Origin: Udeniomyces pyricola
Lineage: Eukaryota; Basidiomycota; Tremellomycetes; Cystofilobasidiales; Mrakiaceae
Direction of reading: 5' to 3'
NCBI GenBank assembly: GCA_039545295.1
Contig: BCIK01000001.1
Location: forward strand, 1,798,001 to 1,862,000
Length of the DNA: 64,000 bases
Part shown: positions 11,901 to 29,582 of the stretch, piece after piece
Numbering within the stretch: the first letter of the stretch is position 1
Layout: the number at the start of each line of letters is the position of its first letter
The notes under the pieces: generated by a model
Database searches by the model: none
What the model was told of the DNA's origin: nothing
Seen by the model: the letters and a program-made list of their open reading frames with translations, nothing else
Made by a program: the position numbers and the translations under genes

Positions 11901-13237
11901 TTTTTAGTACACCCTGACATTTTTCATCGGTCTTGGCTAGGTTGGAGCCGGAGCTTCTCTTGCCGGAGTGACGCGAACGACAGTGAGTCTTCTTTTGGAT
12001 CTGATTGCCAATCGAGCCTGATAGCAAATTGACATCTCGACGGCCCCTGAAATTTTCCCTCCAGGTGTCACTTGCGGTCATTGTTCTCGAGCTCACTGGC
12101 AGTCTGACTTACTGTGTACCGGTCGCCGTTGCGATCCTTGCAGCTAAAGCGGTCGCGGATGCGATCGAACCGCGTGGTTCGTACTGGTTCTTTCATCCCT
12201 GGAGCGATGTTTTTGCTCAATCAAACGCTGATCATCTCTTGTATTCCTGTCTGTTTTCTTATTTTATATATGTATGTCTTTTCTTTTTTAACAGGTATAT
12301 ATGACTTGGTGATACAGATGAATGAGCTGCCTTTCCTGGACGCGAAAGAGAGCCAGTACGTTTGTCCATTCGGATTCCGCGCGCCATAATGTGATGATGC
12401 ATGGACTAATCGATGCGAAATGTGCTGTTGCATTTTAGTAATTGGGGATCTCTCCAGGTAGCCGATGTGGTTCGTAGGTCTCTCCTCGAAGTTCAGTTTG
12501 AGCGGTTCATCGTTATTGACTGGCATCTTTCGCTGTTTCACTCCAGATGGACGATGCCGATATTATCCGATCCGACAAGCCCAACACTGTTGCCTCATTG
12601 ACTGATAAAGTCATTCAGATCGTCTCCGCTGGCGGTCACGACGCTTCCTTTCCTGTGGTCACGAGAGAAGGGGAAGCGCTCAGGCTGCAAGGCGTTATTG
12701 CAGTCAACGAGCTCGAGCATGCATTGGGTAAGCGTTTTTCTTGCGTCGCATTTATTTTATTTTTATCATTTTTGTCTTTTTGCTAAAAATCGTGTATGGA
12801 CCGATCTGAGCTGATCACAACGCTCTTTGATGCCTCAGCCGACATGTCGTCTCAACCAGATCTCCCCTGTTCTTTCAAAGCCCTGACAGAAGACCAAGCG
12901 TCATCGTCCGCTTACGATTACGGCACTCAAGTCAAAGAAATGGAGTTAGCCGAATTTATGGATCGAGTCAGTCCCATCGCCTAACTGTCCCTCCCTTGAC
13001 TTTTTCTGATCGTCGTGGGATATTGACGACTGTGCGAAAACTTTCTCTCTGAACTTTTCACAGGCTCCCATCACGATTCAGCTCCAGACTCCGCTCGAGC
13101 TGGTACAGGCATTGTTTGTTAAGCTTGGCTGTCGATTTGTGATTGTGCTTGACAAGCAGGGTCGATACACTGGTATTATTAGCAAGACGGCATGGCTGAG
13201 CTTGCTCCATCGGCTCGACCAAGGGCATGAGCATTGA
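8934..13237 (+). CDS. CLC family chloride/proton exchanger (GEF1/CLC-3-5 type)
   Basis: Endomembrane anion transporter with about 10-18 membrane helices and two C-terminal CBS domains. Start ATG at 8934 (MDNPSPPSTF), stop TGA 13235-13237, with a dozen or so short introns. All CLC selectivity motifs are present: GSGIPEIKAIL (near 10385), GKEGPMVK (near 10580, including the gating Glu), GGVLFSLEEVSFYFP (near 10820) and LPAGVFVPTLAVG (near 11640). The second Glu of LEE corresponds to the proton glutamate of CLC-5-type exchangers, so a 2Cl-/H+ antiporter is more likely than a channel. CBS1 spans roughly 12460-12730 and CBS2 13060-13225 (FVIVLDKQGRYTGIISK). In yeast, Gef1 acidifies and supplies chloride to the Golgi and prevacuolar compartment; the same role here is an inference. 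Confidence 0.93.
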
Positions 13238-13734
13238 GATGCATGATGAGGATCGATGAAGGAGACTACGTACTACCACTATCCATGAATCATGGTTGCA
13301 GTTGCCGCAGCAGCGGAAGGTCGGCCCGCGGATTATGGGGTTGGCGAGTTGGAAGAGATGTCTTTGATAAAACACTGTATCATAATCAAGCAGCTATGGT
13401 ACTATCATATAGCTACTAGTAGTCAAAGGCCAGTACTGTGTACTATGGAGATTGAGACCGAAAGACGAAGTACGGCGTACGTGACCTAGCTTGAGCGCAT
13501 CCGGTCGAAGCCGACGTCTGGATGGACCGAGATGGAAAGCTGTCGAAGGTTCCGCGGTTCGCTCATCAGATCGATCAGATCTCAGACGCGTCGACGACGG
13601 TTGACGTTTGTACAAGAACCAACTTCGCCCTCATCTGATTTCTCTTACATTTTATTTCTGCACCCAATCCATATAGATATATATCTACAATCACCAGTCC
13701 AACCTGCCAAGGGCTCACAACACTCACGCTCCTC
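13238..13734. other. Intergenic region
   Basis: Contains the CLC 3' flank and the leader of the next gene, with an ATATAGATATATATC tract near 13670-13685 and CT-rich sequence before the next start. No RNA gene or further ORF recognised. Confidence 0.45.
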
Positions 13735-15056
13735 ATGTTCCATGCCAAACGTCACCACTCCCCTCCCCCATCTTCCTCGTCCGACGTCTCCGACTCCGAA
13801 ACCACGCCCACCCACCATCGCCAGAGGAAACGCCGTTTCATTTCTTCAGATGAAGACAACTCCGCCATGAGTTCTCCTCATCGGCTCTCTTTATCGATGA
13901 AGAAACGTAGACACGAAGACGACGTCTACAGCGAGGACGATGTCGATCAAGACCGTCACGATCCTTCTCTTTCCAGCACCTCACTCTCTACAACCCCAAC
14001 TCCGCGGCAGTTCCATGCCGCCCCGCCAGCAACTAAACGACTTCGACGAGGGCTTTCAGATGGGTTCAACAAGCTTGGCCTGCGCGAAGGAGAGCATCAA
14101 CGTCTGCCGACCCCATTTGGGACAGGATCGCCCCAAGGTTCGGACTCGAGAGAGGACGGCGAGATTCAACCTTCGAGCATCTTTGTTCCGGGTGAGGGCG
14201 AAATTGGGCCGGCAGTGTGGGTGCGACATGCCTCTCCATCCAAAGATGACGAACAAGATGATCCCGATAGAGGCGTCAAGTACGTCATTATTGGCGAGGA
14301 TGGTGAAGAAGAGGAATTGAGCGGTAAAGAGGTCGGTATTTGGCGAGGGCGACCGACGCCGACGGTCGATGGTAAGTGTTTGATGATGATGTTCGACTCG
14401 CCATATCTTCAGATATAAGAGGACAACCAGGTTCATCCAGAATCTAATTGCCACATTTGTTTTATTTTTCATCTTTTGGCCTGGACCGATCGCAGCGCAA
14501 GGCAATACGATCTACGTGCCATCATATCTTTCAAACAACGTTTCGAGTCCAAAGCGACATCTTCCTCCACCAAACGATGCCTGGCGAAATCAGGAGCGAG
14601 GGCTCATGTAGGTTTAATGATCAACCTCCTCTGCGAGTCCCAGATGAGCATCCATTGAGGTCAATGCAGAGACACGGCGGGGTTGACTGATATTCATAAT
14701 TTATCTTTTGATCCCTTCTATTCCTCGGCTACGACTGCAAAACATTAAGATTGTACACTCCTCAACCGCCACCCACTTATGGGTCATCTGCTCCACCTGC
14801 CTCCCTGATTGACATTGACAGCTCGAACACTTCGTCGAATCCAACTTCCCCGAGCATCTCGCCCATGGATACGTCTGCCTCGACGCCGACGGGCGACTTC
14901 CCCCCGTCGGGATATGAATTATGGCCGTTTGGTCAGAATGGTGGTGGTACCATCAGTGAGGTGCCGCTCCAAGCGACATCCGCCGGGAACATGGCGGATA
15001 GTGGGCAGTACGTGGAAGCTGTTGAGGAGAGTGGGGGCGGGATGGACCTGGACTAG
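13735..15056 (+). CDS. Unknown Ser-rich protein with Lys/Arg clusters
   Basis: I do not recognise the family. Three exons (13735-14371, 14496-14607, 14750-15056) join cleanly by GT..AG rules and encode about 350 residues. The N-terminal half is disordered, rich in Ser/Asp/Glu with basic clusters RQRKRRF, MKKRRHEDD and TKRLRRG that look like nuclear localisation signals. A more ordered-looking middle follows: IFVPGEGEIGPAVWVRHAS, KYVIIGEDGEEEEL, then NTIYVPSYLSNN and NDAWRNQERGLM. The C-terminal exon is YTPQPPPTYG plus a low-complexity Ser/Pro/Thr tail ending in GGGMDLD. The gene is real by splice consistency and codon pattern; function is open. A nuclear regulatory role is a guess from the basic clusters. 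Confidence 0.7.
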
Positions 15057-15522
15057 CTGAGGACGGAAGATGAGCAGTGATTGTTTGGCGAGACGGGAGG
15101 GGGGCGTGGGGCGTTGTTTGTGGTCTGACGATACTTTACGATCTTGTTTCGGGACGAAGATTCATGTGAATTGTGTGATAGATGTATATATGTATGCATC
15201 GTGGATGGTAATCGATCATGATATATACTGGTTTGGACCGAAATTGATGTGATTGATGTTGATTGATGGATAGTTGTGGGTTATTATGATTGTAGCATGC
15301 ATAAATATGTATATATTGGCATGTTGATATATATCAATATATATCAATATATATATATGAGCTGCTCATCTTACGTGCCACGGCTGTGCACTGCGTCGTC
15401 CTCCTCCCGATCATGACCGTGAACACTGGCCGGGTACCGTGAGCTTCCCCCCAGCACACACCTCAGCCATCCATACGTTCATAACCACACACATACACAA
15501 CCAGCCCCCATCTTCATCAGCC
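15057..15522. other. Intergenic region with ATATATCA repeats
   Basis: AT-rich 3' flank with a tandem of ATATATCA (about 15328-15358), followed by the CT/CA-rich leader of the cyclophilin gene. No gene seen. Confidence 0.45.
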
Positions 15523-17065
15523 ATGGGACTCATGTCAATCTTCAAGAAAAAGGACAAGGTCAGTCCGACTCTCGGCACACCTTCAACCGTCACCGTCGAT
15601 TGACGGCGCGTCTCTCGAGCCGATCAGAAACTCATGATTCCTTTCTCCTATGACGTTTCGCATTCATCCGATAGTCCTCGTCCTCGTCCGCCTCATCTCC
15701 GGCGTTCGTCCTCTGCCCACGCAAACTTACCTGCTTCATGAGCGATAGCACACTTTAACTCCTCAACCGTCTTTTCTCATCCAGTGCCCCTACTCAGACT
15801 GCTCGCACGGGCCAGCGATGGTGAGAATCGAAGCACCGTGCCCACTTCTTCCGCCACCTGGTCATCCTCTGACGTAGGGTGAGAGCCATGCTCTTCCATC
15901 TCATACATAGCTTCTTCAGCATCCAGATCGATGGCGAACCAGCAGGCAACATCATCTTCCAAGTTCGTTATTTGTCACTTTCAGTATCGCCCTTGTCACT
16001 TTCGATTCCTTTGTCGTCTCCCCTCAGTATTCCTTCTCTATCTTTTCCCTCCCCTTCATTACATCGCCGTTTGCCCTCTCCCAACCACCTTTGTGGCTCT
16101 CAGCCGGTACACGGACAAACTAGACATCCGATTTCGAAGCAACTATACTGACTTTTCATTGCATGGTCCTCACTTTTATGTCAATCCGCAGCTCTACGAT
16201 GACGTGGCTCCCAGGACCGCTCGCAACTTCCGGGAGCTCTGCACCAAGCAGAACGGTTACGGCTACGAGCGCTCAGGTTTCCACCGTATCATCCCTCAGT
16301 TCATGCTTCAAGGAGGCGATTTTACTCGTCACGTACGTCAAAGCTTGTCAAAGAGAGTCTGTGTGTTGATGTACCAAGACCCGGATCTGACGTCTCGCTG
16401 TTCTTTCATTTTCTTCTGTCACGTTTCTATCGCCCCTTTCTCCCTCTCCCTCTCCCTCTCTCTTATCTCTGCCTATCATAAGGATGGCACTGGGGGTAAA
16501 TCCATCTACGGAGAGCGTTTCGACGACGAGCCTTTCGTTGCAGTAAGCCTCTTCCCCGCACATGGTTTGACCTCCTTCTTGTCCGTCACGTACTGAAGAA
16601 TCGGTCATACCCCATCTAACCTGGTCATTTCAGCGACACACCAAGCCAGGATTACTCTCCTCTGCTAACGCTGGCCCTAACACCAATGGATCGCAGTTCT
16701 TTATCACTACGGTTCCAACGCCTCACCTCGACGGGAAACATGTGCGTAATCATCAACGTTGATCTGATACACAACATTTCTGTTCGATCTAACACATATC
16801 TGCATGTCCCATGCGCTTTCCGCCGCACACAGGTCGTCTTTGGCGAGGTACGGACTCATCTACCGACTTGGTCGCAAGCTCGTAAACGACTTGGTCGTTC
16901 AGTGCTGACTCATGGTTGTGCTCCTGCTCATACGTCTTGCAGGTTGTCGATGGCATGGATCTCGTCTACAGGATTGAGTCCCTCGGAAGCGCCTCAGGCA
17001 AGCCCAAAGCCAAGGTCGGCATTGCTCGGTGCGGTGTCATTGAGGAAACTGAGGATTCTGATTAA
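15523..17065 (+). CDS. Cyclophilin-type peptidyl-prolyl cis-trans isomerase
   Basis: Proline isomerase that assists folding and is the target class of cyclosporin A. The core reads [12 protein letters not shown] (15930-15962), then [17 protein letters not shown] (16191 on), [74 protein letters not shown] and [15 protein letters not shown], ending [17 protein letters not shown] with TAA at 17063-17065. The catalytic [16 protein letters not shown] and LDGKHVVFG blocks are intact; Trp of the cyclosporin site is His here (PHLDGKH). The likely start is ATG 15523 ([12 protein letters not shown]) followed by a Ser-rich exon; the joining of exons between 15560 and 15910 is uncertain. The long, Ser-rich N-terminus is more than a minimal cytosolic cyclophilin A has. 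Confidence 0.88.
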
Positions 17066-17291
17066 ACGCCCCGCGTGTTGTCAGGGAGGCTCAGGTTTCA
17101 GCGTATGTAATGTGTATTTTTGCATCTGGAAGGAGAATACAAACCTTTTCTTCTCAAATTCAAACCGTGACGCTTTTCTGAGTACCGTTAAGTCGACGTT
17201 GTGAGAGTGACAACAAATCAAAGCATCTATAGCTACACACCACAACAAGTTTGCTCTATGATCCCTCTTATCCTCCTTTCCTCCCTGTATT

Positions 17292-18853
17292 CTAGGCCTC
17301 GGCCTTCTTGATCTCCTCATCAATGACGGATCGCATCGAGGTGATGACGCCTTGGGAGTCCTGGGCTCCAAAGATGGACGATCCGGCGACAATGACGTTC
17401 GCACCGGCGCACGCGCATGTTCGAATGTTACCTGGTCCGACGCCACCGTCGACCTGAATGTTCTTTTGAGGATAACTTTTTCGAAGAGCGGCGACCTAAA
17501 ACAGGACCAGTGGGGAGGGGGGTTGTATAAAGTTTTTTTTTTTATTTAAAGAAGAAAAAAAAAAAAGTGCGTAACAGAAGGTGAGTCACACGCAGGCGTC
17601 ATGTCAAGATACTGATATCGACGAAAAGACTGCTGCAGATTCGATTGGTTGCAGATGACTGATCGCATACCTTGGGCATACATTCCTCCATGAACTTCTG
17701 TCCGCCCTTACCCGGGTGCACGGTCATGACGAGGATCATGTCGACACTGTCGGCAATCTCTTGAGTAATAACCTCGGCGGGGGTGTCGGGCGAGATAGCG
17801 ATGCCGGCCTTCATGCCGGCATCGTGGATCTGCTTGGCAATTTCTATCGGGGTCTCTGTAAATCATTTCCAGAGAATACATGCAGGATTTACGCGGATAA
17901 TTAGCTACGGGGAAGCGTCATGCGAGGCGGTGGAAGGGGAAGAGGAGGGGGGGGGGGAGAAGGGGAGGATCTTTAGAAGGTAACGACAAGGCGCATGGAC
18001 GCACTAGTAGCTTCGTAGTGGAAAGTGTACGAAGCCCCTCCGGCTTCGGCAACGTCAGAAATCCACTGAAAGGATTAACAAGAATCAAGATACATGCATG
18101 AGCTGATTGATCGAGTCTGGCCTGGGCTCCAAGGGAATCCGAGGATAAGCTGAAGCGAAAGCGAGATGATTGACGGCGATGGGTTCGACCCACCTTCTCG
18201 GGGGAGGCAACCATCATATGGCAGTCCATATAGATTCCGGGGACGCCCTTCTTGACGCAGGTGAGAATGGGAGCGCCTGGAAGAGGGGAGGATGGAAGGA
18301 AAGAAGATGTGGGTTCAATTGGGTAAGTTCGTACGCAGTTTGAGAGGGAAGAGGAGGGGGTGACGAATATCTTACCCATCGTGATGTTGGGGACAAAGTG
18401 ACCGTCCATGACGTCTGTAGGGTACGCGAGGGAGGACGTAGGAAGCAGATCATGACGTTCAGTTGGATGATGAAGCGGTGTGATGACTAAGAAGAAGTCG
18501 CAAGCAGCACGACGGCGTTGGGACCGATGTCCAGCAAGCCAGCATCATCACACGTCGTCAAGAAGGGGAAGAGCGGGGATGAGACCGACCCATGTGAAGC
18601 CAGTCGGCGCCTTCTCTGATCATTCGGGTGCATTCAGCTGTGAGCTGGCCAAAGTCGGAGGCAAGAACGGAGGGAGAGATGATGCTGTGGAGAGGATGAA
18701 GGGATTGAAGGGGCGTGGGTATGGCCAGGGAAGGAATGTGAAAGGACCAGACGGAGGGGGAAGGGGAAAGAAAAGCATGATGGTGTGTTGAGTGAGTTGG
18801 TGGTGAGAGTGTGGGTGAGCAGATGGATATATGCTACTATACCTTTGAACCAT
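17292..18853 (-). CDS. RPE1: Ribulose-phosphate 3-epimerase
   Basis: Interconverts D-ribulose 5-phosphate and D-xylulose 5-phosphate in the non-oxidative pentose phosphate pathway; cytosolic TIM barrel with a metal site. Exon 1 is only 11 nt (ATG at 18853, ATGGTTCAAAG) and splices to give [18 protein letters not shown]. Following blocks: [19 protein letters not shown] (Asp of [10 protein letters not shown] is a metal/catalytic residue, its codon split by an intron), [57 protein letters not shown], then [20 protein letters not shown] and [10 protein letters not shown]. The catalytic second Asp is in VDGGV. Stop at 17292-17294. The gene converges on the cyclophilin gene with 226 bp between stops. 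Confidence 0.95.
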
Positions 18854-19495
18854 GATGTGATTTAGAGAGTTTGGTAGGGTTGAGATGGATGCTGTTGTGA
18901 TTGTGGCTGTTGTTGAGATATGATGTGATGATAGGGTGGTGCTGTTAGCTGTTAGCTGTCTAGTGTGATTCTGTATAGGTTATATAGAGACGTAATACAC
19001 TGGAGGAGCGACGGCGTGTGTGGAGGTGGCCGCGTCGTTGCTCGTTGCTCTTGTTGATACAGACGCCCCTCATCGATCATCATGAGGCTCTGACCCGCGC
19101 TTCGCTCTTGATAATGATGTATAGGTGACCAAGGAGGATGATATCGGTAGTCGTATGTATGTGCTATAGATTGTATAGGAGTTGTGGTGTGTGTCCTTCC
19201 AGTAACTACTCTCCCATCCTGCTCTTTATATTATCCTCTAGCTAAGGTATGTAACGTGAGGTAAAAACACTAGTGTAACGGTGCCCGCCTGGTGCGAAGG
19301 CCTCGCGTGACGCGTGACCCAACGGCCGGCGTCACATGGAGCCACGGGCTTCACCTCCCCCACGGCTCAGACAGTACAGACTACAGACCCTTGGCAGACA
19401 GGACCGACATCGCTCTGCGACCCTCCCTTTCCTTCCGTCTATCCCTGCCCACTCATCCATCCGCCCCGTGCTCAGACCCCCCCTTCATCTCCTAG
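18854..19495. other. Divergent intergenic region RPE1 / deubiquitinase
   Basis: Shared promoter interval. Contains TTATATAGAG near 18978 and TTTATATTATCC near 19223 that could be TATA-like elements, TGTTGTTGAG-type repeats on the RPE1 side, and a pyrimidine-rich leader on the deubiquitinase side. No gene seen. Confidence 0.45.
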
Positions 19496-25086
<5,591 letters not shown>

Positions 25087-25253
25087 GCATCGATCCCGTT
25101 CTCGCCTCTCATGGTCCATGGTGCTTCTGGTCGTTACGGTCTTTTTGTCTCTACGTCTTGCTAGCTTGTTGTGTGTGGTGGTCTGTTGGGCCTGGTCTCT
25201 TCCTTTTTGCACGTTCTTTCAACCTTCTGCTTTAATCACGCTGCCATCATCAC

Positions 25254-27347
25254 TCAACAGAACCCCTCCCCCGGGTGATTGTCTATCTCATTTCGTCTTC
25301 TACCCCGTACGGTGGACAACTCATGCATACCATCATCTCTTGGGAGAAGCAATTCATTATCAGAGCCGTGGGACACTATGTGAACATATGAGAGACACAG
25401 CAGGGGCTGTATGCGCGCTATGGGTGTTACGGGCGTCTCCGTTTCCTCTGAGTCGGAAGGTTGGGCTCCGTAAAATCGTGATATGGCGCATCCCACTGTC
25501 AGTGTGCCAAGAAGGAATCGAGACGAGGGATGGTCAGAGACAATATCGGTAGAAAGGGTCTTGTCGCGAGCAAGAATGAAGGGCGACGCAAGAAAGGGGG
25601 GTCGACTGACAGTTGCTCGAAGCGGCATAGGCGTTTCCTTTGGTTCGAGTTTAGGGCCCTCTTCATCACCATCCTCGACCGGGACGGGAACCATGATGGT
25701 TGTGCTGCTCGTGAGGGTCGGTCCATAAAATTGAGGTGTCTTCGAGTCATCAAGGATTGGAGGAGGGTATGCCATCTTGGCTGTGCGGGCAACGAGAGGC
25801 GGTGGTGCAATTTGTCGAACAAGATTGGACAGTAATGAAGGATGTCGATGTGGATTGGCCGGCTGAATGGCGAGTGTTGGTCGAAGAGCAGCTACCGGTC
25901 GGGTCTTGGGAACTGCAGGCTGAAGCGCGGGATCGGTTGATGAGGAAGGAACGATGCCTGTCGAGCGAGGTGGTGGAAGGGAGAGCGAGCCAAAGACGGA
26001 CGAGGAGGCGGTGTAATTTTCGGGCGGAGCAGAAAAGAGAGAGAGAACGTAGGCAGCTCGAAGTCGCTTGGGATTACGTGAAAGAAATGCTGGTGTCTCG
26101 GTCTTGCGCAGCGCGGTATGGGCCACGCGAAGCGAGGTCGATGTTGAAGTTGCGGAGACATCCATTGGAATGTTGGTTTGTGATGACGAAGACGTCGATG
26201 AGGAGTAAGAAGGGAGAACGAGAGCAGAGGCAGGATCGGTCCGAGAAGGACGTAAGAAAGAAGGGGCAGCGGGGTTGGCATCGACATCAGGCGAGGGAGA
26301 AGGGGCTCGGCGTAAAGGACTTGAAGGGTGGTCAAACATGGGTATTGGTTCCGACATGTCCTGCCCGGGTATTGGTAGAGGTGGTAGAAAGGCCGACATA
26401 TGCCCAAAGAGATCGTTGGAGCGTGAAGGAGATGTTTGCGTTGCGAAGGGCAGGGGAACTCGTGATGATGATGGCGAGGAGGACGGAGATGACAAATCGT
26501 CCCATTGATCTAGTTTGCCAGGATTTGTGGAGCACTCGTCAGTTTCGAGATCTCTATCGACGCCGGATGGTGAGTCAAGGCCGCCGAGAAGCGTTGGTGG
26601 GTGTAGATCTGGAGGTACGTCGACGAAGGAGCAATGAAGGTGATCTGATTCATCGTGTTCGCGTCCCTGGGCGAGATGTTCTGTGGGAGAAACCGATGTG
26701 CAATGTGGCCTCTGGTGTCAGATTATCTAGCGTACATGTTCCAAAGCGGAAGAGTCCCATCACGCTCATCGCGAGGGATTGGGCCGCTGCTCAGACACGA
26801 CGTGTTCGCGTCTAAGCGCGAAAGAAGGTCTATCAGGCTCACGTTTCAACGGCTCTCCGCCGGCAAGAGTACCTTTGCCACCCGTCTCTGTAGCATACTC
26901 TATGAGGTCAAGCGAGTCGATGCCAAAGTCGTCGAGTGCCTGGAGGCCATCGGCGAGAGTGATGGAGGTTCGACCTGAGGCGTTGGCGTACGCGCCGGCT
27001 TCGGACGCGAGGAGGCCAAGGTACCGGTTGAGGACGTCGGTGAGGGCGAGAGAGGCGTAAGAGTGGGAGGAATCAAAGCCGTGATAGCTGAAGGAGATAA
27101 GGGCAGGGGGGTTAAGGGTGTGTCAGCAAAGAGGTGACGTCGTAGGATGATAGCACGAAGGAGGACGTGACGAGTGCTGTGAGTTGTGAGCGAGAAGAGA
27201 ACAAGGGAACAAGGGAACAAGGGAACACGGAAACACGGAAACAAGGAGAGGATGGTGGTTAGATGGTTTGATGCAAAGGTACCTGAGAGTGTGGAGCGTG
27301 ATGAGATGAAGGAGATGAGCGGGCAGAGCGTTGACGGATGGGGCCAT
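25254..27347 (-). CDS. Bromo_TP (bromodomain-associated histone-fold) protein, TAF8-like candidate
   Basis: Exon 1 starts at ATG 27347 (MAPSVNALPAHLLHLITLH). After an intron containing a minisatellite, exon 2 gives SYHGFDSSHSYASLALTDVL, NRYLGLLASEAGAYANASGR, TSITLADGLQALDDFGID and SLDLIEYATETGG. This is the Bromo_TP histone fold (pattern ...A...L..V...Y...L...A...A...GR....DV..AL...GI) found in TAF3, TAF8 and SPT7-type proteins of TFIID and SAGA. The C-terminal about 430 residues are Pro/Ser-rich, including DVPPDLHPPTLLGG, which may correspond to the Pro-rich region after the TAF8 histone fold, and SRNPKRLRAAYVLSLFS. I cannot separate TAF8 from other Bromo_TP proteins. The stop used (25254) follows the open frame and a late intron may change the last residues. 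Converges on the deubiquitinase, 167 bp apart. Confidence 0.75.
27199..27245. repeat. Short minisatellite, unit about 8 bp (GGGAACAA and GGAAACAC variants)
   Basis: About six tandem units with small changes lie inside the first intron of the Bromo_TP gene. Too short and with no spacers, so not a CRISPR array. Confidence 0.7.
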
Positions 27348-27750
27348 AGAGGAAGGTTGATGATGGGATTGGGAGGCGATGTTATATATGCGTCGCCGGT
27401 TGGGGATGCTGTCCGCTCACCATGTTCACGATCACGAGGGGAAGGTCCGTGCGATCAAATCAAAATGCGATATCCACGTCCATGCACACCCACAAGCTAA
27501 CTTCGTTATAACCTCCGAGCTCCGGTCCGCGTCCAGGCGGTGCTGCATGTGGTATTCATTCTATCCACACAGCACCCACAGCCGTTCATGACCGCATAGA
27601 AAACAGTTAATTATGATCGATCCGTCATCATGGCTATAAACAAACTCACTTGGTTTCTCATCCATCCAATCACTCACTTTCATTCATTCATCCGACGCTG
27701 ATCGTTCGACTCTGCAGCACTGCTGGCTAATCAATACGCCTGTAGCTGGT
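27348..27750. other. Divergent intergenic region
   Basis: Lies between the Bromo_TP protein and the dienelactone hydrolase-family gene. Holds CATTCATTCATCC-like repeats near 27680. No RNA gene recognised. Confidence 0.4.
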
Positions 27751-29560
27751 ATGCCGTATTTGTCCCAACAAGGCACTACAAACACCCCATCGGCCCATGA
27801 CCCCGGCAGACCAACCCCGCTAGGTTAGATCTTCTTGTCTTGGTGCTCCTACGTCTCGTTCTAATTGTGGCATCGTTGCAGCTCACTCTGACCAACCGTC
27901 TTTGACATCAACTCGCTCAACCCACCACAACCTCTCACTAGAGCGAGCGTCGACCGCTATACGTTCCTCGACCGCTGCATTCATCGATCTCCCAGCGTTC
28001 GAGCTCCCCTCTTTTGAACTCCCTAGCTTTCTCGCCAGGTCCGTGTGGCAGCACTTTGAGATCCCAGTCAAGCCACCTCTTTGGTCATCTGGTCCTTTGG
28101 ACACGTATCCATCAAACTCACATCTCCTTTGCCCCGGGTGATGGTAGACTTCAATCCCCTCATCGGGATCCCGTTTCTCGGCCATCCATCGAGGTGGTTT
28201 CCACAAATTACGAGCCTCAAGGGCGCTGGTACTATCAATTATATGGATGCGATGTCTACGTTGTAGGGCCGAAGAATGCGCCCTTCGGTATCGTGGCTGT
28301 TCATGACCTGCTCGGATTGACGATGCCAATCATACAAGGCGCAGACATCCTGTCTCGCCTTACAGGATCTACAGTTTTCGTGCCCGATCTCTTCAAGGGA
28401 CGACCATTCCGTAGGTTGTGCATTTTGTCACTTCATGACGTACGTGTCAAAGAGATCCTGACCTTGTAGCTATCTTATGTGCCTTTAATCCATTCCATCA
28501 GCATCAGAACAATTCCCTCCGCAAAGCTCAGCGGATCGCCTAGCTCTCCAGAGATTCTTCGTGCAACAGTCCGTTCTGAAGCCTTTTTGACGTCGCCTAG
28601 CGTCCAATAGGGTCTGCTACAAGCGTCAAGGTATGGCTGACGAACGTTCGGTTCTCATCGTACACGTCTTGATGAGTTAGGGCGACTATCGATCCATGCC
28701 GGGACGAACTCGAACGCTTCTCTCGGGAGCTGGCTTCCCAACGCGGGCAACAGCTCGCATGTTATGGACTTTCCTGGGGTAAGGCGTCCGTCTTCTGGAC
28801 TCGACAACCTTCGAATATGTTCTCAGTGAGTCCTTGACCTCTGCGTACATAGGTGGAAAACTCGCCACGCTCGTCGGTGACTCCGGGTCGCCCTTCTACG
28901 CAGTCGCAGCCCGTGAGTCCAACTGCGATCTGATCTCTAGTGTGTGTGTAAAACTCGAAACAAATATACAACTGATGTGGTCAAATGTCTGATGAAACTT
29001 GATGGGTAACGTGGCCTTCCTGGCTCTAGTGACGCCGGCCTTCATGTCCCCTCCCGATTACGAGGCGCTGAAAGTCCCGATCCTAGTTCTTCTCTCGAGA
29101 GACGAACCGATCAGTGTGGTAAGTTCTCTATTCTTCTCACCCTCGAGCTCGAATGATAAGGCACACGTATTGAGCCGCTCGGGTAGGCGACAGAAGCGAC
29201 CGCTATCGTACGCCGCAAAACGTTCTCAGCTACTTGCAGTATTGAAACCTTCGAGGCTGTCGGCCACGGCTCTGCCGGTAGTGTCGCACAGCTGCTGCAG
29301 CCATCGGCAGCAGCATCGTTTCTCGCCATGTACCAGAGGTAAGCGTTCGGTCTGGATGGTGTGGTTGATGACCATGGTGGACACTGACATGGCTTTCTAC
29401 TGTGGAGCGAATCTGTATATATAGGCTGGCGACATTCGTCCTAAAAGCTCAAGGAGATCTTGCGTCATCCGACGACCGGCCGCGACTGCATCCTGTTGCA
29501 GCCACGTCAGCTATCGGTAGTACTGCTAGCGGCGCTGAGCGCGGCCGATCATCATTATGA
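27751..29560 (+). CDS. Dienelactone hydrolase-family alpha/beta hydrolase
   Basis: Alpha/beta hydrolase of the DLH family. Exons give TNYEPQGRWYYQLYGCDVYV, VGPKNAPFGIVAVHDLLGL and IIQGADILSRLTGSTVFVPD, LFKG (28200-28400), then EQFPPQSSADRLALQRFF (28510-28570). Near 28750-28790 comes the nucleophile elbow LACYGLSWGGKLATLVGDSG. Then AFMSPPDYEALKVPILVLLS with RDE (29040-29110, acid region) and FEAVGHGSAG (29250-29280, catalytic His). The last exon ends at TGA 29558-29560. Fold and triad positions are typical, but the nucleophile is Ser instead of Cys. The 5' end is weak: ATG 27751 plus an exon to about 28136 is one possibility; the conserved part only starts near 28198. Substrate unknown. Confidence 0.72.
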
Positions 29561-29582
29561 GTGGAGCTGTGGAGACGATGTA

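Noticed and set aside
25736..26815. 359-codon plus-strand ORF
   Set aside because: Antisense to the Bromo_TP gene. Its Arg/Glu-rich composition is the mirror of the Ser/Pro-rich coding frame on the other strand, and it has no domain pattern.
27199..27245. Regular short repeats as a possible CRISPR array
   Set aside because: Units of about 8 bp without spacers in a eukaryotic intron; it is a minisatellite.
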